A stretch of DNA of 64,000 nt, taken from Reticulitermes lucifugus (taxonomy: Eukaryota; Arthropoda; Insecta; Blattodea; Rhinotermitidae). Location of the stretch: contig JAKCWW010001228.1 in NCBI GenBank assembly GCA_026260175.1, positions 4,415 through 68,414 of the forward strand, in the 5' to 3' direction. Positions 1 through 63,394 of the stretch are shown in pieces (positions within the stretch are counted from its first letter, which is position 1; each line of letters starts with the position of its first letter). Under the pieces are notes generated by a model, which worked only from the letters and a program-made list of their open reading frames with translations, had not been told where the DNA came from and searched no databases. The translations under genes and the position numbers were made by a program.

Positions 1-14
1 CACACACACACACA
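1..14. repeat. (CA)n at window edge
   Basis: Seven CA units; it probably continues upstream. Confidence 0.8.
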
Positions 15-179
15 ATATCTCTTTCATCATGCATTACTTTCAGTGTTCCAAGTCAAGTCTGTAGAATATATTTATTTATTTGAAGGAATAATTGTGAGTT
101 GTGGTGCTGAATCATAGACCCTAACAAACAAACAAACAGAAAGAGCCGTAATGACATGGTAAAGATGAATCTTGAGAAA

Positions 180-545
180 AACATGTGGGCAAACATATGA
201 AAATGGTTACTGGAGAATAAGAATGAATCAAGAAGTGTATAACGAATTTAAATCTCCAGATACTGTAACTGTCATTAAAGTACATACATTGTAATGGCTT
301 GGGCATGTTGTAAGAATGGATGGTGAAGACAGTAAAGAAGTTACTGGAATGCAAACCAGGAGGAATGAGAGAAAAGAGCACATAGACTAAGGTGAAAGGA
401 TGATGTTGAATTGGACTTGAGGAATATGGGATTAGAGAAATGGAGAGTAAGAGCGTTGGACAGAACAGAAATGGCATCTCTCAAGAGGAAAGCCAAGGCC
501 AAAATTAAAGGGCTGTTGTGCTAAAGAAGAAGAAGAGAAGAATAA
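180..545 (+). mobile_element. RTE-like LINE 3' end, decayed
   Basis: The plus strand reads in pieces as WLGHVVRMDGEDSKE, then a KEHID/MMLNWT stretch and WTEQKWHLSREKAKAKIKG, the familiar last segment after the reverse transcriptase in insect RTE-type LINEs, followed by an aagaagaagaagag tail. Several stops and frameshifts; only the extreme 3' part is present. A second tail of this type (gctaaggaagaagaagaag) is at 43484-43505. Clade assignment is from memory of such ORFs. Confidence 0.65.
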
Positions 546-639
546 TAATTACGGTTTCGGAAGCAGCTGTTGGCCTGTATTAACCGAATGTCCCTGCATC
601 ATTACAGACTTTATATATGTTCTTTTAGACACACTATGA

Positions 640-1104
640 GAATGTGTGCGTACTTCAATGTTCCATGTCAATATATATGTTCATTAATGAACTTTATTTT
701 TCATCTATACACACTATAGACACCAGCAATAAGCACCACCTGCATAGACCAAATGCCAACCTATCTCGTTTTCCAAAAAGTACATTCTATGCCGGTATCA
801 GAATTTTCAACAGACTCCCACTGAGTTTCATAAGTCTTAAGAATGAAAAGACAAAATTTAAAGTAGCATTAAGAAAATACTTGAATACACACTGCTTTTA
901 CTCAGTAGATGAATTTTTTATGTATAAAGATGATTCATAATGAGGTATGTAACACGTTTATAGTGTTTTAGTTTATAGTGTTCAAACATAAAATTCTATA
1001 GTGTGTATAGCTGTACATTTGTGTGTTATGACTTATTGCACATCCAGTTGTCACTTCGACAGACTTATGGATCCATGAAATGTATGTATGTATGTATGTA
1101 TGAT
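640..1104 (+). mobile_element. Non-LTR retrotransposon 3' end with (ATGT)n tail
   Basis: An open frame at 644-940 contains NKHHLHRPNANLSRFPKS then TFYAGIRIFNRLPLSFISL and KFKVALRKYLNTHCFYSVDE, the C-terminal segment after reverse transcriptase in CR1/Jockey-type LINEs. It is followed by a short 3' UTR and an ATGT-repeat tail at 1079-1102. 5' truncated. Confidence 0.7.
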
Positions 1105-1174
1105 GAATATCTATGCTATAAGGTGATGCCATCCTGTTCATTACAACAGATACCTTACATTAAATTTCCACCAT

Positions 1175-1400
1175 GCCCATGAACTGAGCAAGTTCGCTCC
1201 ATTGAAAATGCTTCTGACTTGTGTTCAGGAGGTGGCCAGTTTGAGTCTCGGCTGGAGCACTGATTATCCTGACTCATGGATTTTACTCAATTCCTTTGGG
1301 TAAATACCAGGATACTACCTGAAATTAATCCATGACTGGTTCCTTCTGTATCCTTTCCAGTTAATTATTATTAATTATTCTAGCACATGTTGCCATATAG
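1175..1400 (+). mobile_element. tRNA-derived SINE, family D (decayed)
   Basis: The segment 'actgagcaagttcgctcc ... ttgtgttcagga' followed by a B-box-like gtttgagtctc and ctgattatcctgac is repeated in related form at 52650-52800, so this is a dispersed repeat. The A/T tail at 1363-1380 fits a SINE end. Confidence 0.45.
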
Positions 1401-1516
1401 GCAGAGCTACTGACAGTGTTATTGAATGAACCCCAAGTAAAATAAATAAATAAATATATAAACCATGTGCATGTTCTCAACATTTTTACAATATAAGTAT
1501 GTTTTCTTAACTGTAG

Positions 1517-6210
<4,694 letters not shown>

Positions 6211-7117
6211 ACATCTTCTTAATGATAAAATGGACGTTCTGTATGCACCCCTACACAGAAGGTTCATTCACAGATGCCATGAAGTGGTTACCTTCTTGAC
6301 TGATGATGTGTTTGTGGTCTGCGTGATGAATGGTTATATATAAGATAGCCGTCTCGCACCTTCTGATTCTGTTTTAGTAGTCAATATTACTTGCAGACTA
6401 GGAAATTAAGCCTGGTACTGATCTCACAATTTGGCTCTATTTATAAAAAGTAGCTTGCTGATTTTGTAAGTAGGAAACATAATCTGTGCGCCATATGTGT
6501 CCAAGCCTGAGTAATTCCATAAAAAAAATGGAGTTTTGAAGCCAGAAAGCAGTGAAAACTTAGGTTAAAAACGCTTACCTGAAAGCATTAGTAATTATTC
6601 AAAGTCTATTAACTTAATTGCTAATCAGTAATAATGGCAGAATTAGAGTTTTTCAAATTGTAATATGAAGTAGCTGCTGTTAGGCAAAATATTATATACA
6701 AACAAATAACATGTGCTTGATTCTCTCACTTGAGGTGACTTATGTTTTTAAACCAGTTAGTATGAGGCAAGAAATGCCCCTTGTGCCAGTACAACACTAC
6801 ATGTTCAATCAGCCTCTAACCAGCTCCCAGGGTCATAAATATTTTGCTTGTGCTGTACGTACACTACAATTCAGACTTCAGAAAAATGAAATTTAGAGTT
6901 TTGCAATGAAGAAAAGTGAATCAAAACGTGAATCAGCATCTGAAAAAGTGTGTTTATTTTAATTAGAAGGTTATTTTAAAATTCATAACTAAATACATTT
7001 ATTGCAAATTAAGTATACAATAATAATAATGCACAGAAACTCGTGAGAAGTCAAGTTTTTAGACACCGAGATATAGACAGAGCGCATTGCAGAAGAGTGG
7101 TAATTATGAATATAATA
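6211..7117 (+). other. Pka-C3 3' UTR and downstream DNA
   Basis: AT-rich with no recognised repeat. It must contain at least part of the 3' UTR; the poly(A) site could not be placed. Confidence 0.4.
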
Positions 7118-7832
7118 CAGTAGACCCTTGCTATCAGCAGGGGTTACATTCTTGAAAATTGTGTGAATGATGAAACTGAAATCTGCAAATTACAGAACTT
7201 AATGGGAAAAATGGAGTTAGGGGAACCAGTCACTTGAAAAATGTGCATAGCAGATTGGAAGACAGAAGACTTAGTGAAGAAAGAGGTGATCTTCAAGTGT
7301 TTTGTCTTCATCTGCATGCCCTTAATGCACCTTCTTGTGTGGTGTCATGACAGCCTCCATCTTTGTCCTCCACATTCTTGCAGAAAGTGTCATGACTTAC
7401 ACAAGAAATTTTTATGCTTATTGGAGCACTGGCCTTAACGTGTCCCCTGTCTTGTCTTAACACCTCTCAATGAAACAAATACTCAATTCATTTTCTTCAA
7501 TATGGCGTCCAACCACAGCAATCCTCATTCTTCTGTCCATGGCGTGCATATCGTACCTTCCAGGGATAAGTGATAACACATGAGCACAACAGTTATTTAT
7601 AAAAACTGTGAAAAGCACAGTCGAAGTACACCCCCTTTCACATGATATCCAGGTATGTACTGAGCAAGACTGGTGAGAAATTGTGGCCTCTTGTGTAATA
7701 GCTACCCCATGTCCTCAAGCAAGTGTTGCCATGAATTAGTAAGGGACCTACATCATGATGTGTGAGGGTTACCACAATAGCTGTTCCAAATGGAACCATA
7801 ATGCGTGCACCTGTGAACGGGAGGGTTTACTG
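7118..7832. mobile_element. pogo/Tigger-like DNA transposon remnant
   Basis: The ends pair as terminal inverted repeats: cagtagacccttgct at the left and gagggtttactg at the right, with the CAGT(A)..CCC shape of pogo/Tigger ends. The 700-bp interior shows no readable transposase. Confidence 0.5.
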
Positions 7833-8719
7833 TGTTACCAAACCACACAGATATTCTGTCAATGTACTGTTCTGCAAAAGTAAGCCACTTTTGCATTTTT
7901 AGGCTGCATTAGCATTCATGTCTGTTGTAAAATTCAAAAGAGAAAGTAAATATTTCAATTTGTTTTGAACAGCATACACTTTCAGCCAGGATGAAATGGA
8001 AAGGCAGGAATTTGAACCATCAGAGAAACAAATTAAACTGCTGTAGATTCATATTCATATTACATGTATTACTGTTGAATTCTTTGAAGAGGCTCAGAAA
8101 TATAATATGTTCCTTTTGGCCATTCAACCCATTGAATTATGTCTTATATGTTATTCTTGTACCATACTACAACCCTAACCAAAGCATTACCCTAATGTAA
8201 TGTAATGAAAATCAAAAGCTGCACCTACCTATATCTCTAGCCTACCTGAAACTAATGGAAATTAAAGTCGAGTAACTTTCCCCAAACTAACGATGGTGAA
8301 CTTTGTTGTATTATGTTAAAACCCTAATGCACCAATCCAACCTAATGAAAAACAAAAGCACCAACTTCCTAATGAATTAAGTTCAACCCACACCAACTGG
8401 AATGACTTGTGTTGTATACCATATTAAACCTGTACCTAGTGAACAACTTAGCATAATGTAAAGAAAAATAACTTGCCTACCCAAACTGTCTCCTGAATCA
8501 CTGTATTAAAGTTTTGGAATATAAATGAACCTGCTACTCTATTCAGAGTTCATGGCGTCTAAGCTTAACCTCGCTGACCGAAGTTGGCAAGGCACAATAT
8601 TCTCAGAGCATCAGTATGTTCTGAAGGCATATGCCACAGAAGCTTGGAAACACTACCTAATACAATAAAAAAAAATCTGATACCTATGAACCAATTAACT
8701 GTGAAGGTCCTGGATAGAA
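7833..8719. other. Intergenic, nothing recognised
   Basis: AT-rich intergenic sequence with repeated 'accctaa/aaccctaatg' words near 8170-8350 but no clear array. Confidence 0.4.
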
Positions 8720-8850
8720 ACTGTGTTTATGACGTCAGTAAGTCTGTCTTCTGGGAAGTGACCACATGTCGTCTGGTAGAACATTACATACCATTGGGAG
8801 GAACCTACTGACTTCATCTTTTAATCCTTTTGGCCACTTTCCCTGGTATT
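8720..8850 (+). repeat. Fragment of dispersed repeat family R
   Basis: The words 'gtcttctgggaagtgaccacatgtcgtctggt' (8745 onward) match the arm of the repeat at 13161-13412. Decayed and partial. Confidence 0.45.
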
Positions 8851-8887
8851 TGCCAAAAGCCACATGCACACACACACACAGACACAC

Positions 8888-9530
8888 GGTCAGTCCAAAA
8901 TAAACGGAACTGATCACAGCTCTACATGAAGATATGTGTTAATGAACACTGACAAGATTAGAAGATGCTTCATTATTGTAGGCACTGGTAAATAAGTGTT
9001 GCATGTTGTGTAGAGTGATTGGAGAGTCAACTCACACAGTGTCAAGTGGCTGTGTCTCCTCAATGGAATGCTATATTGCTACAATTCTTGCACCATTTTA
9101 AAACCCATACACTACCATTTATTGTTAGATTTCAACATAGGCCCTAGCATTTTGCACCACTTCTGCAACCTGAAAGACACAGACTCCACCCTTTTCATTA
9201 AGAACTCAACAGGAGCAATGGCCAAAGTATCTCACATTTGTTGTTCCATTTCAACAAGTGTTCTTGGTTTTGATCAGTGAATTCCTCCTTGGCCCAACCC
9301 AGAAAAGAAAGCACAAGGAGTGCGACTGGGGACTTCATGGAGGCCATTCTGTTTGTCCTTGGTGCACAATCCACTGACCAGGAAAACAGTGGTGAAACCA
9401 CGCACAAACAGGAAACTCAAAATGTGGTATCACTCCAGTTTGCAGTTCTTCATAATTGTTCCACTGCAGCAATATAGCATTTTTTTAGGAGATACACCCA
9501 TTTAACATTCTGTATTTACTTTATTATCAC
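8888..9530 (-). mobile_element. Tc1/mariner-superfamily transposase remnant
   Basis: Read on the minus strand, 9480-9180 gives FPGQWIVHQGQTEWP, then SPVALLVLSFLGWAKEEFTD and QNQEHLLKWNN. This resembles the W-P-P-SPDLTPxDFFLWG region near the third acidic residue in IS630/Tc1-type transposases; the catalytic region is changed and the frame is interrupted. Possible ends are at 8888 (ggtcagtccaaaataaac) and 9530 (caccctgtaca). Confidence 0.65.
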
Positions 9531-9787
9531 CCTGTACATATATTTTATTCATATGATACATTGTTTTTAGAATAGTTACCATAAGATATTAAAACTGGCT
9601 TGAGTATTTGTGTGCAAAACATGCATGTTCGTTACATGCTGTTTGTTTTGAAATATGAGTAAACCACTGACCTGTAACTGTTGTGACCTCAGAGCTCTTG
9701 CAGGCTCTGCATTGTGGGTATGTTATTTGTTACTTCTTGTAACAATCATACTTTCTGGCTGAGGCAGTATTGCTTCTGATTTATGTA

Positions 9788-10020
9788 TACACCAAGCCTT
9801 TGTTTTACACCCCAGTTGTGTTACTGAAAAAGTGGGCATAAATGAAAAAGGTGTAAATCAAAAATGATATTCCCATAAGAAATTATGGAATAGGTTAGCA
9901 TTATAGAGCACAGCCAGCTGAAGGGCATTAAACCAAAAATGAGAGGGTGTGAATTAAGAAGTGGTGTATATTAGCAAGGGGAATTAAAGCAAAAAAGGCA
10001 TAAAACAAGGGCTATGTGTA
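9788..10020. mobile_element. 233-bp MITE with terminal inverted repeats
   Basis: TACACCAAGCCTTTGTTTTA at the left and the inverse of TACACATAGCCCTTGTTTTA at the right; TA sits at both edges. The short A-rich interior has no ORF, so it is a non-autonomous element, possibly pogo-like. Confidence 0.7.
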
Positions 10021-11018
10021 TTTGCAAGTTGCCCCATTCAGATCTCAGCTTAGATAGGCCATGACCACTTCCTCTCCAATCCTTACATTCTGTGAATGTG
10101 ATAAACAACTCATTTGACTTGACACTAAATACCTTCTGCAATTGCTACAGCATCCAATCTGTGTTTGTTGCATCACGTTATGCTTCCTAAACTGAATCAA
10201 AAGTACATCCGATGCAACATCATTAAATAACCATCCATCCACCCCTATATCACTAATACATACATAGGCCTAAGATGCCACATTACAGTGTTGTAGAAGT
10301 TAAATGTATTAATAAGCAAAATGTGTCATTTATATAATCGTGTAACTTTCTCTAGTTTAGCATCTAGATGACGTGGGGAGCTGACAACTGCATTCAGTGT
10401 AGTGGATGCGACAACAGAGAGGAATGTTCTTATTTCACAGTAAGTTTATAGTTTCCTGTTGCAAGCTTGTAAAATATACATGCTGGCACTGCATTGACAA
10501 TTACGATGTGCTACAATTTAGTTGGGCAAGACCCAGAATTGTTCTAATTGAAGTTGTACTCGTATACTGACTTTCTGGTCCCAGAGTCTCAATTATCAGG
10601 GTGAATGCAAGGACAAAAACACGTAGAACCAATGGTTGTATCCATCTTATTTTAATGGAAACAAAAGCACAAAACATGCTTTGTGACTACATTTGACATG
10701 TGTCTTCATATATTACCTTGTTTAACATTTAAAAGTTGCATATTTCCTCTGTGGCTATTTTAAGACATCGCCTTGCAATGTCTTTTCGTGAGAATATTAT
10801 AAGGCAAGAGAACTATCCATGTAAAAAGAGAAGTGTTTAGTTTAACACTGTTGTCAACTGTTAAGATGATAATGATGGAACAACCTATGTAATTCACTTA
10901 AATGGCAACAAGTTTGTTTCATGGGTCTGCCTTTGAGGTAGATGTAGTCTGTGATATAATATTACAGATGTAACAATTGTAGAAATCTAACAAAGTATTA
11001 AGTTATTATTCCATAGAT
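10021..11018. other. Intergenic, nothing recognised
   Basis: No repeat or coding signal recognised. Confidence 0.4.
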
Positions 11019-11507
11019 CAGGGGCGTCGCAACTTTTATTTTTTTGGCACAGGGCCACAACCATTTTTGTGGGCTGATTTGAGATGGGCATGTACATCAC
11101 AATAAGGGGAACACCTAACCATCTATGTTATTGTGTCATTGTGCAATTTTTACAGTATATACTGTATTACTTTGAATTTAAGATGTGCCTTTTTCACATT
11201 TTTCTGAGCTGAATATTAGGGTGTCTTAAATTTGAGGTATTATTTTTCACTCTTCAAGTCTCAAAAATATCATTTTCCTCGAAGAACAAGTGGCCTCACT
11301 AAAAGAGTAGTGAATTTTATGGACAGTGGAATGTATTTGCTTGTAAAATTTTTTTCCCTGGAAATACCCTTTTAAAAATGGGGTGTGTCTTAAATTAGAG
11401 AATGCCTTAAATTTGAATATGGTATACATAATTTACAAATGTGACTGTGGGCCACATAATACAACTTGGCGGATTGCTTGCAGCCCGTGGGTTGGACACC
11501 CATGCTG
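11019..11507. mobile_element. hAT-like non-autonomous element with a nested MITE
   Basis: The left end caggggcgtcgcaactttt and right end gggttggacacccatgctg are inverted, and the flanking words 'gggccacaa' and 'tgggccacataat' are typical of hAT MITEs of the 'caggggtgtccaac' type. Within it 11154-11427 has its own inverted ends (gaatttaag/cttaaattc words), so one element probably inserted in another. No clean 8-bp target duplication was found. Confidence 0.6.
11154..11427. mobile_element. Nested 274-bp MITE
   Basis: Inverted ends: gtatatactgtattac..tttgaatttaag against cttaaatttgaatatggtatac. Non-coding interior. Confidence 0.55.
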
Positions 11508-13160
11508 TAGAGGATATAGCCCTTAATAAGAAAAAGAGTAATACAGTACATGAGGTTATAAACATTCATGCCATTAGAATTTTTAATATTTGGTAGTATG
11601 GTTGGTATGTAGGGGAGACATGCCTGTCACATTCCTGTTCCTCATAAACAGTATATTGATACACGTAATTAATATATTTATAGTTGAGCCATGTTTTATG
11701 TTTTAACTTCAGGAAATGATAAATGACTGGTAATTTCGACATATAATTGTTGATATGCTGGAGGTTTACCCACTGAGCAATTCTTAACATAAACTTGTGT
11801 GAAGGATTGTGGTCATGCTGGGAAAATGCAAAAAGGATTACGGACAGAAAAGTTTTAAAATACAACATATATATATATATATTTCATTTTCAAATCAAGA
11901 ACAAAAATATAGACTTCTTTAAAAGTATATCAAATAACAATTTCACACAGGTATATAAAAATACAGTTTATGCAAATGGCTATCCTGATTTCATTCAGCA
12001 GTAACATCGTCCCAAACCAGCTAAACAGGAAGACATACAAATCAATACAGGTACTTGTAGAACATATTTCAAATCCACTACCACTGTAATTTCATTTGGA
12101 ATCATAATATAACTAGGACTAGTCACCAAAAGCCTGTATTATCATAATCAGTTAAGTTGAAATAATGCTATCCAGATAATGAAGTGGCAATCACAGAAAG
12201 GAAAAGCAACATAAGGACTCTGCATGTGACATCCCATTGCGATATGCAACAAAAAAAAAAAGTACAGGAAAAGAAGCAAGCAAGCACAACTATATTTAGC
12301 AGAATACTAGTACATATTAGTTGCGATAGTCTGCTCCTTTTCATCGTGACTGTCAAATGTTACTATTATAGTCAGCACTAAAAATTACTTCTTTTCCCTG
12401 TGTTTGCATATTATTAAACAGATGAATGACTATTCAATACGATCACACTTCGGCCAGGATCATCATCATCAAATTTATGGTATATTTTTGGTCCCAGGCA
12501 TTTTCATTGGTATACTTTCTAGCTGAACACTGCTTTTATTCTTGGTTCCATGTTTTAAGGCAATTATGAGTTAATTATCAGTAACAGCAATTTACTACTA
12601 CGTGTTTCAGATCTTTAAATGAGAACACTTTTGTGTATAATGGTACAGGCAGTTCAGTAGGATAAAGCTGTGACATTAGGCTTGACAGCAGTCATGGCTA
12701 TGCCACTAGCTGGCACTTCTCTTACACATCTCACAGCCAGGCTCTCACCAAACTGCATGTACAATCTCTTAATCTCTGCCCTCCGTATCCACTGTCCATT
12801 CCATGAACACAGTGCCGGTAGTGCACTGGTAATATATGGGCACAACCGGTGCAAGTAACAGTTTTGTTGTGGCTTAAGTGAGTTTCTGCATATCTTAACA
12901 ATTTTAGTTTGTCATAAATGCAAAGTATCTGACATTATTTTACAATGAATTTATTAGAACACCACAACCACCTTTCTTTTCCTCTCAAATGTTTGCTTTC
13001 AAAATTGAAGGACCTACATAATGAAATGTAATTTTTCTGGAAGTTTCAATCTTTGCTGAAATTGGTATACTGGTGCAGAATCTTGCTTAGCAATAGATCA
13101 GTGTATAGTGAATACCCAAGCAGGCAGATTATGCCATCTGAACATTCTAAGTTCATTACA
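11508..13160. other. Intergenic, mostly unrecognised
   Basis: Contains an (AT)n run at 11867-11881 and a minus-strand 66-codon ORF at 12854-12654 that looks protein-like but matches nothing I know. Confidence 0.35.
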
Positions 13161-13412
13161 AGATTTCAGGTTCTCAAAATGGTGTTGCTGAAGATTCAAG
13201 TCTGTTGGGATGTGACACTGTGTCATTGGACGAGCAGTTGCTGGCGTTTTGAAGAATCTAGTCCCTTCATCTTCAGAGTTAAGCAGTCTGACAAGACAGG
13301 ACTGCTTGACCTTGCAAATGAGGGCACTAGAGCCTTCCAAATGTTTGGAACTGCTCACCCAACAACACGGCATCACATCCCAGAAGACTTGAACCTTCTT
13401 TATGAGTCAAGT
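13161..13412. repeat. Palindromic repeat R, best copy
   Basis: Arms 13190-13280 and 13300-13395 are inverted copies (tgggatgtgacactgtgtca against the inverse of the acaacacggcatcacatccca end). The words 'ttctgggatgtgac' and 'gttttgaa' recur at 8745, 52450, 56130 and in another form at 58290-58400, so this is a dispersed non-autonomous family. Class unknown. Confidence 0.6.
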
Positions 13413-13907
13413 TTTGTGGCATACAGTAAGCAACTACTACTACTTCTACTACTACTATCAACCACAGAAAAAGGAAATGCAAAATTAGGTTGAGGCAGTC
13501 AAAAAAGGAAGACATGAACGAAACAGCATACATCATGTGTCAGAATCAGTACTTTAGTTAGACACACACTATGTGTAGCAGAATAAAGGCTAGCATTGCC
13601 ATAAACTTTGTAAGGTTAGGTCATTAAGATCTGCTCTTATGAATCCCAAGTTGGTCTCTCCTTTCTCTGTTATTATTTTTGTCACCCCACGAACTGTTTT
13701 ATCCTTGATCAGTATCACACTACCTACTATGAAAAGTGGGCTCTTTCCAAATATTTTTCCCCCCCATTTTATTGGTATCCTTGTATTTCTTCCAACTATA
13801 TTTGTGACTTTCAAGCTTTAAAACATGAGTGTACTCATGTGTGTGAGTACATAAAAATTATTTGGTGGGAATTTCTGTTACACACAGGAATCAATGTTGG
13901 CTCCCTG

Positions 13908-13954
<47 letters not shown>

Positions 13955-14345
13955 ATCACAGTACTTGACAGCATGTGAAAGTGGCAGTATGCCACAACTG
14001 CACAGAATTCTCAAGAAAGCAAAAGGAAGGCCAGAAAGAAAGGAAAAATCATTTGTAAGTAATGTAACTGATGTAGATTGTGATAAAAACATGTGTATTT
14101 GTGGTTTGAAGTTAAGTGCATCATAATTTCCACTACTGGTGTAAATAGCAATTCTGCATCTAGTGTAAATATGTTTTACCTATAGTGTACCAAAACAAAT
14201 CTGTTTTGTACTGATGAAAGTGTAAATAGTGAAAGACTGGTAAATAGGAATGTTGTTGTAGTTACAAGTTTACTTCCAGCTGCAAGTTCATAGTTTTGAA
14301 TAGTGTAACTTTTCCATCTTCATGAGTTTCATTTGTTTTGAAGAA
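13413..14345. other. Intergenic with a GT microsatellite
   Basis: Besides the microsatellite at 13912-13953 nothing is recognised; ORFs translating as CVCVCV come from the repeat. Confidence 0.4.
13912..13953. repeat. (GT)n microsatellite
   Basis: About 21 uninterrupted GT units. Confidence 0.95.
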
Positions 14346-14660
14346 AACAGATCAGGCATGTCAAACTGGCAGCATGCGGGATGGACGTGGCCCATCTGAA
14401 TTTGTTTGGTGGCCTGCAAAACTTTTCAGACAAATATGAATATGGTCCTTTGTAAATAGAAATGTTTGACTGAATGAGACTGTACAACTGATAAAATCTT
14501 TTGGACCATACCACATATTTTCATTGCAGTGGTTGGCTACTTCTTCCAGGTGGCTTTGTAATACTTGCACAGCCTGTTATGTCCTGATCATTGGTATTAA
14601 AATACTCGAACATGATGTGCATGAGTAGCACAACAATCATAAAACACGTGGTTACAAAAA
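14346..14660 (+). mobile_element. hAT-like element end
   Basis: 'caggcatgtcaaactggcag' followed by 'gtggccca' and 'gtggcctgcaaaac' resembles hAT non-autonomous ends of the 'gtcaaactggcggcccg' type. The right boundary is not defined. Confidence 0.4.
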
Positions 14661-15399
14661 AAAACTAAACTTTTCTTTTCCGAAAGAGGATTCCCGTCTC
14701 AACATGGTGATGTGTGGTGTCTGAATTAAGAACAATATTCCATCTGTATATTGCTTATGTTAAATCTGCTGCTCAGTGTGATTGTGCATTGACTCTTTGT
14801 GTTGTGAATGAATTTTGAGTCTAGTTTATTGAAGTTTTAATGGTAAGTGTGCCTATTAAACTGTAGTTTAATAAATCACGTAATGCAATCATGGAAGACA
14901 ATGTGAAAGCAATGAGCCTTGAACTTCATACATTCCTTCATTCTCTTTTAACAACAGTTTTCTCAAGTTTTAAATTAATTGCAGGACATCAAAGTACGGC
15001 AATGGAAGAAGGACAAAGGACAGTCACATAGTACAAGTTTTACCAAAACATCCCTAGGGACCCAAAATGGGCCACTATAAACAGACAGACGTTAAATGTT
15101 CATGGAGAGAAATGTACCTGAAACTTGTATATGGGTATGTAAAAACAAATTGCTTTCCCTTAAAAGTTGCAACTGGGAAAGGGTAGTCTTATAGTTGTGT
15201 AAATATAGTACATTAATCTCACAATAAAAATTAAAATTACCTACAAAAAACAGTTTCTTGTGCGCACCATTAAGATATAATTTCACCACTAGTTAATACT
15301 ACGCACAGCAAGATGTCTCACTAATGTAGTAATACAATATTCTCTGCAGTGAAAATGCTTAATTCTAAACAAAGAACATTACTTTGAATTAATATTCAC
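14661..15399. other. Intergenic, nothing recognised
   Basis: AT-rich, no feature recognised. Confidence 0.4.
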
Positions 15400-15612
15400 T
15401 TGCAGATTAAAAAGTAGTTGGATATTGTCCCTGTGCATGCCATGATGGCATATGGGAGAAGTGGAGGTACAGATCCACTTGTTTGTAACCTTGGCACTTG
15501 ATGGAGGGGAAGAAAAAATCTCTTGCTGCTGCTAGGAACTGAACCATAAATTCTTGATCTTCCAGTCCCTAACCTAGTCACTATACTGACTATGCCACTG
15601 TGGCTCCTTGTA
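15400..15612 (-). mobile_element. tRNA-derived SINE, family A
   Basis: Reverse complement reads as the tRNA-like head (agcatagtcagtatagtga, then a B-box-like ggttcagttccta), then the family body agagattttttc and ending near 'tatgccatcatggcatgcac'. Same family as 27729, 39488, 51262, 58915, 61815 and 63776. Lies downstream of PCCB. Confidence 0.7.
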
Positions 15613-16031
15613 GATTATAAAAAGTGTTTAAAAATGTCAATGGAAGTGTTCCACTCATCAACTATTAATGAGTTTGGCAATACAGATAAGAAATGTACAA
15701 ACAAGTAACAAAATGGAATTGTTTTGTTGGCAGTATATCAAAAACACATTCAAGTTGCTATAAAACATTGCTGTTTCAATCCATTTTCCTGAGTCATTAA
15801 AATTCTATCATATAACAAAACATATTTCTGAGCATAAATTTTTTTACAATACTGTACAGAACAGTATATAAAATTCAATGTTAATATAATGGAATGTTGG
15901 CACATTTCTCAAGGGAAATTTGCATATAGCTATCTACATGTTCAAACTATCTTACAAACTGGGTGCTGTTATGTTCCTCTCAAAACACCTCAGACTGGAA
16001 GACAATGAAATCAACTGTATGTGGTAACTTC
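15613..16031. other. PCCB 3' UTR and downstream DNA
   Basis: AT-rich; no clear AATAAA on the minus strand was found, so the PCCB transcript end is undefined. Confidence 0.4.
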
Positions 16032-25565
<9,534 letters not shown>

Positions 25566-26032
25566 ATTTCTTCTATGACGTACGATACTACTTTCAATGA
25601 ATTTTGTATCTATTCACGTATTTACTTTCATTAATTGTAATAGGATTGAAAGGACAACTTGAAAAATATGTGGACAATGAAAACAAGGCGACATTGGAAT
25701 AAGACATCTGAATGTAGCGCCTTATGTTACATTTGATCTTAAAAGTGGAACTATTTTTCACACAGACAGGTTGTGTCGACATCTGTTGGCTGTCGTCTGT
25801 CTGCGAGTGTCCACAGATCGTGGTGTTAAAAATCCGATACATTTATACAATTGTGGCATTTTTTTCCCCGTTTTAGCTGAATTTAGTTATTTCAGTGTTA
25901 ATGAATCTCAGTACTTTGTTCCCAACGCTCCATGGCTCCGTAGTTGTGGAGCCGTAAACAGATGATTGTGTTGTAAAGCCTTATGACAAGAGGAGACTTT
26001 TAGTTGAAAAGTGAAAGAAGGAGAAAGTCAAA
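25566..26032. promoter_or_regulatory. Putative divergent PCCB/CUL3 promoter
   Basis: 467 bp separate the two start codons, so both 5' UTRs and the core promoters must fit here unless a non-coding first exon exists. A CRE-like TGACGTAC lies at 25576-25583, just upstream of the PCCB ATG. The middle is richer in CG dinucleotides than the surrounding AT-rich DNA. No convincing TATA box was assigned for either gene. Shared regulation is an inference from layout. Confidence 0.65.
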
Positions 26033-62987
<36,955 letters not shown>

Positions 62988-63392
62988 AAATTCAACCAAG
63001 GCATCCAGCAGGTCAGTTACTCAGTTTCTGTGCGTTGTTTGTACATTGCTGCAGTGGTTATGCAGTGAACCCTCGGCTATGAAATCTAATGCAGGGGCAC
63101 ATTTGGTCGGAAGAACCAGTATGTCATTTGTTCAGGCTATGTTGCCTGGCCTGTAGATGCAAAGTTAGGAAGTCAATTAACTAAACTTGGCATTGTAGTG
63201 TAATTTTCATATAGAATAAGAAAATACAGCATATTCTGTGGACTATCTGTGTGTTGGGAGCTTCCACTGCTTAACAATGTTTGACCTGTGTTTGGTAGGC
63301 ATAACTAGGCTCTGTAGTCTATGTTATTGTCCCCCACAAAAATAAAGTATAATATGTTACTTAAATGCCAAACTCAAGTTTTTATATACAAA
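62988..63392 (+). other. CUL3 3' UTR
   Basis: Sequence after the stop codon up to a candidate AATAAA at 63341; no repeat until the MITE at 63395. Confidence 0.5.
63341..63346 (+). promoter_or_regulatory. CUL3: Candidate CUL3 polyadenylation signal
   Basis: An AATAAA 354 bp after the CUL3 stop codon, the first one noticed in the downstream DNA. Use is unproven. Confidence 0.4.
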
Positions 63393-63394
63393 TA

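Noticed and set aside
13839-14126. ORFs with CVCVCV and HTHTHT
   Set aside because: Produced by the GT microsatellite.
25771-25965. 64-codon ORF between PCCB and CUL3
   Set aside because: Lies in the expected promoter and 5' UTR region, has no recognisable domain and no supporting splice structure.
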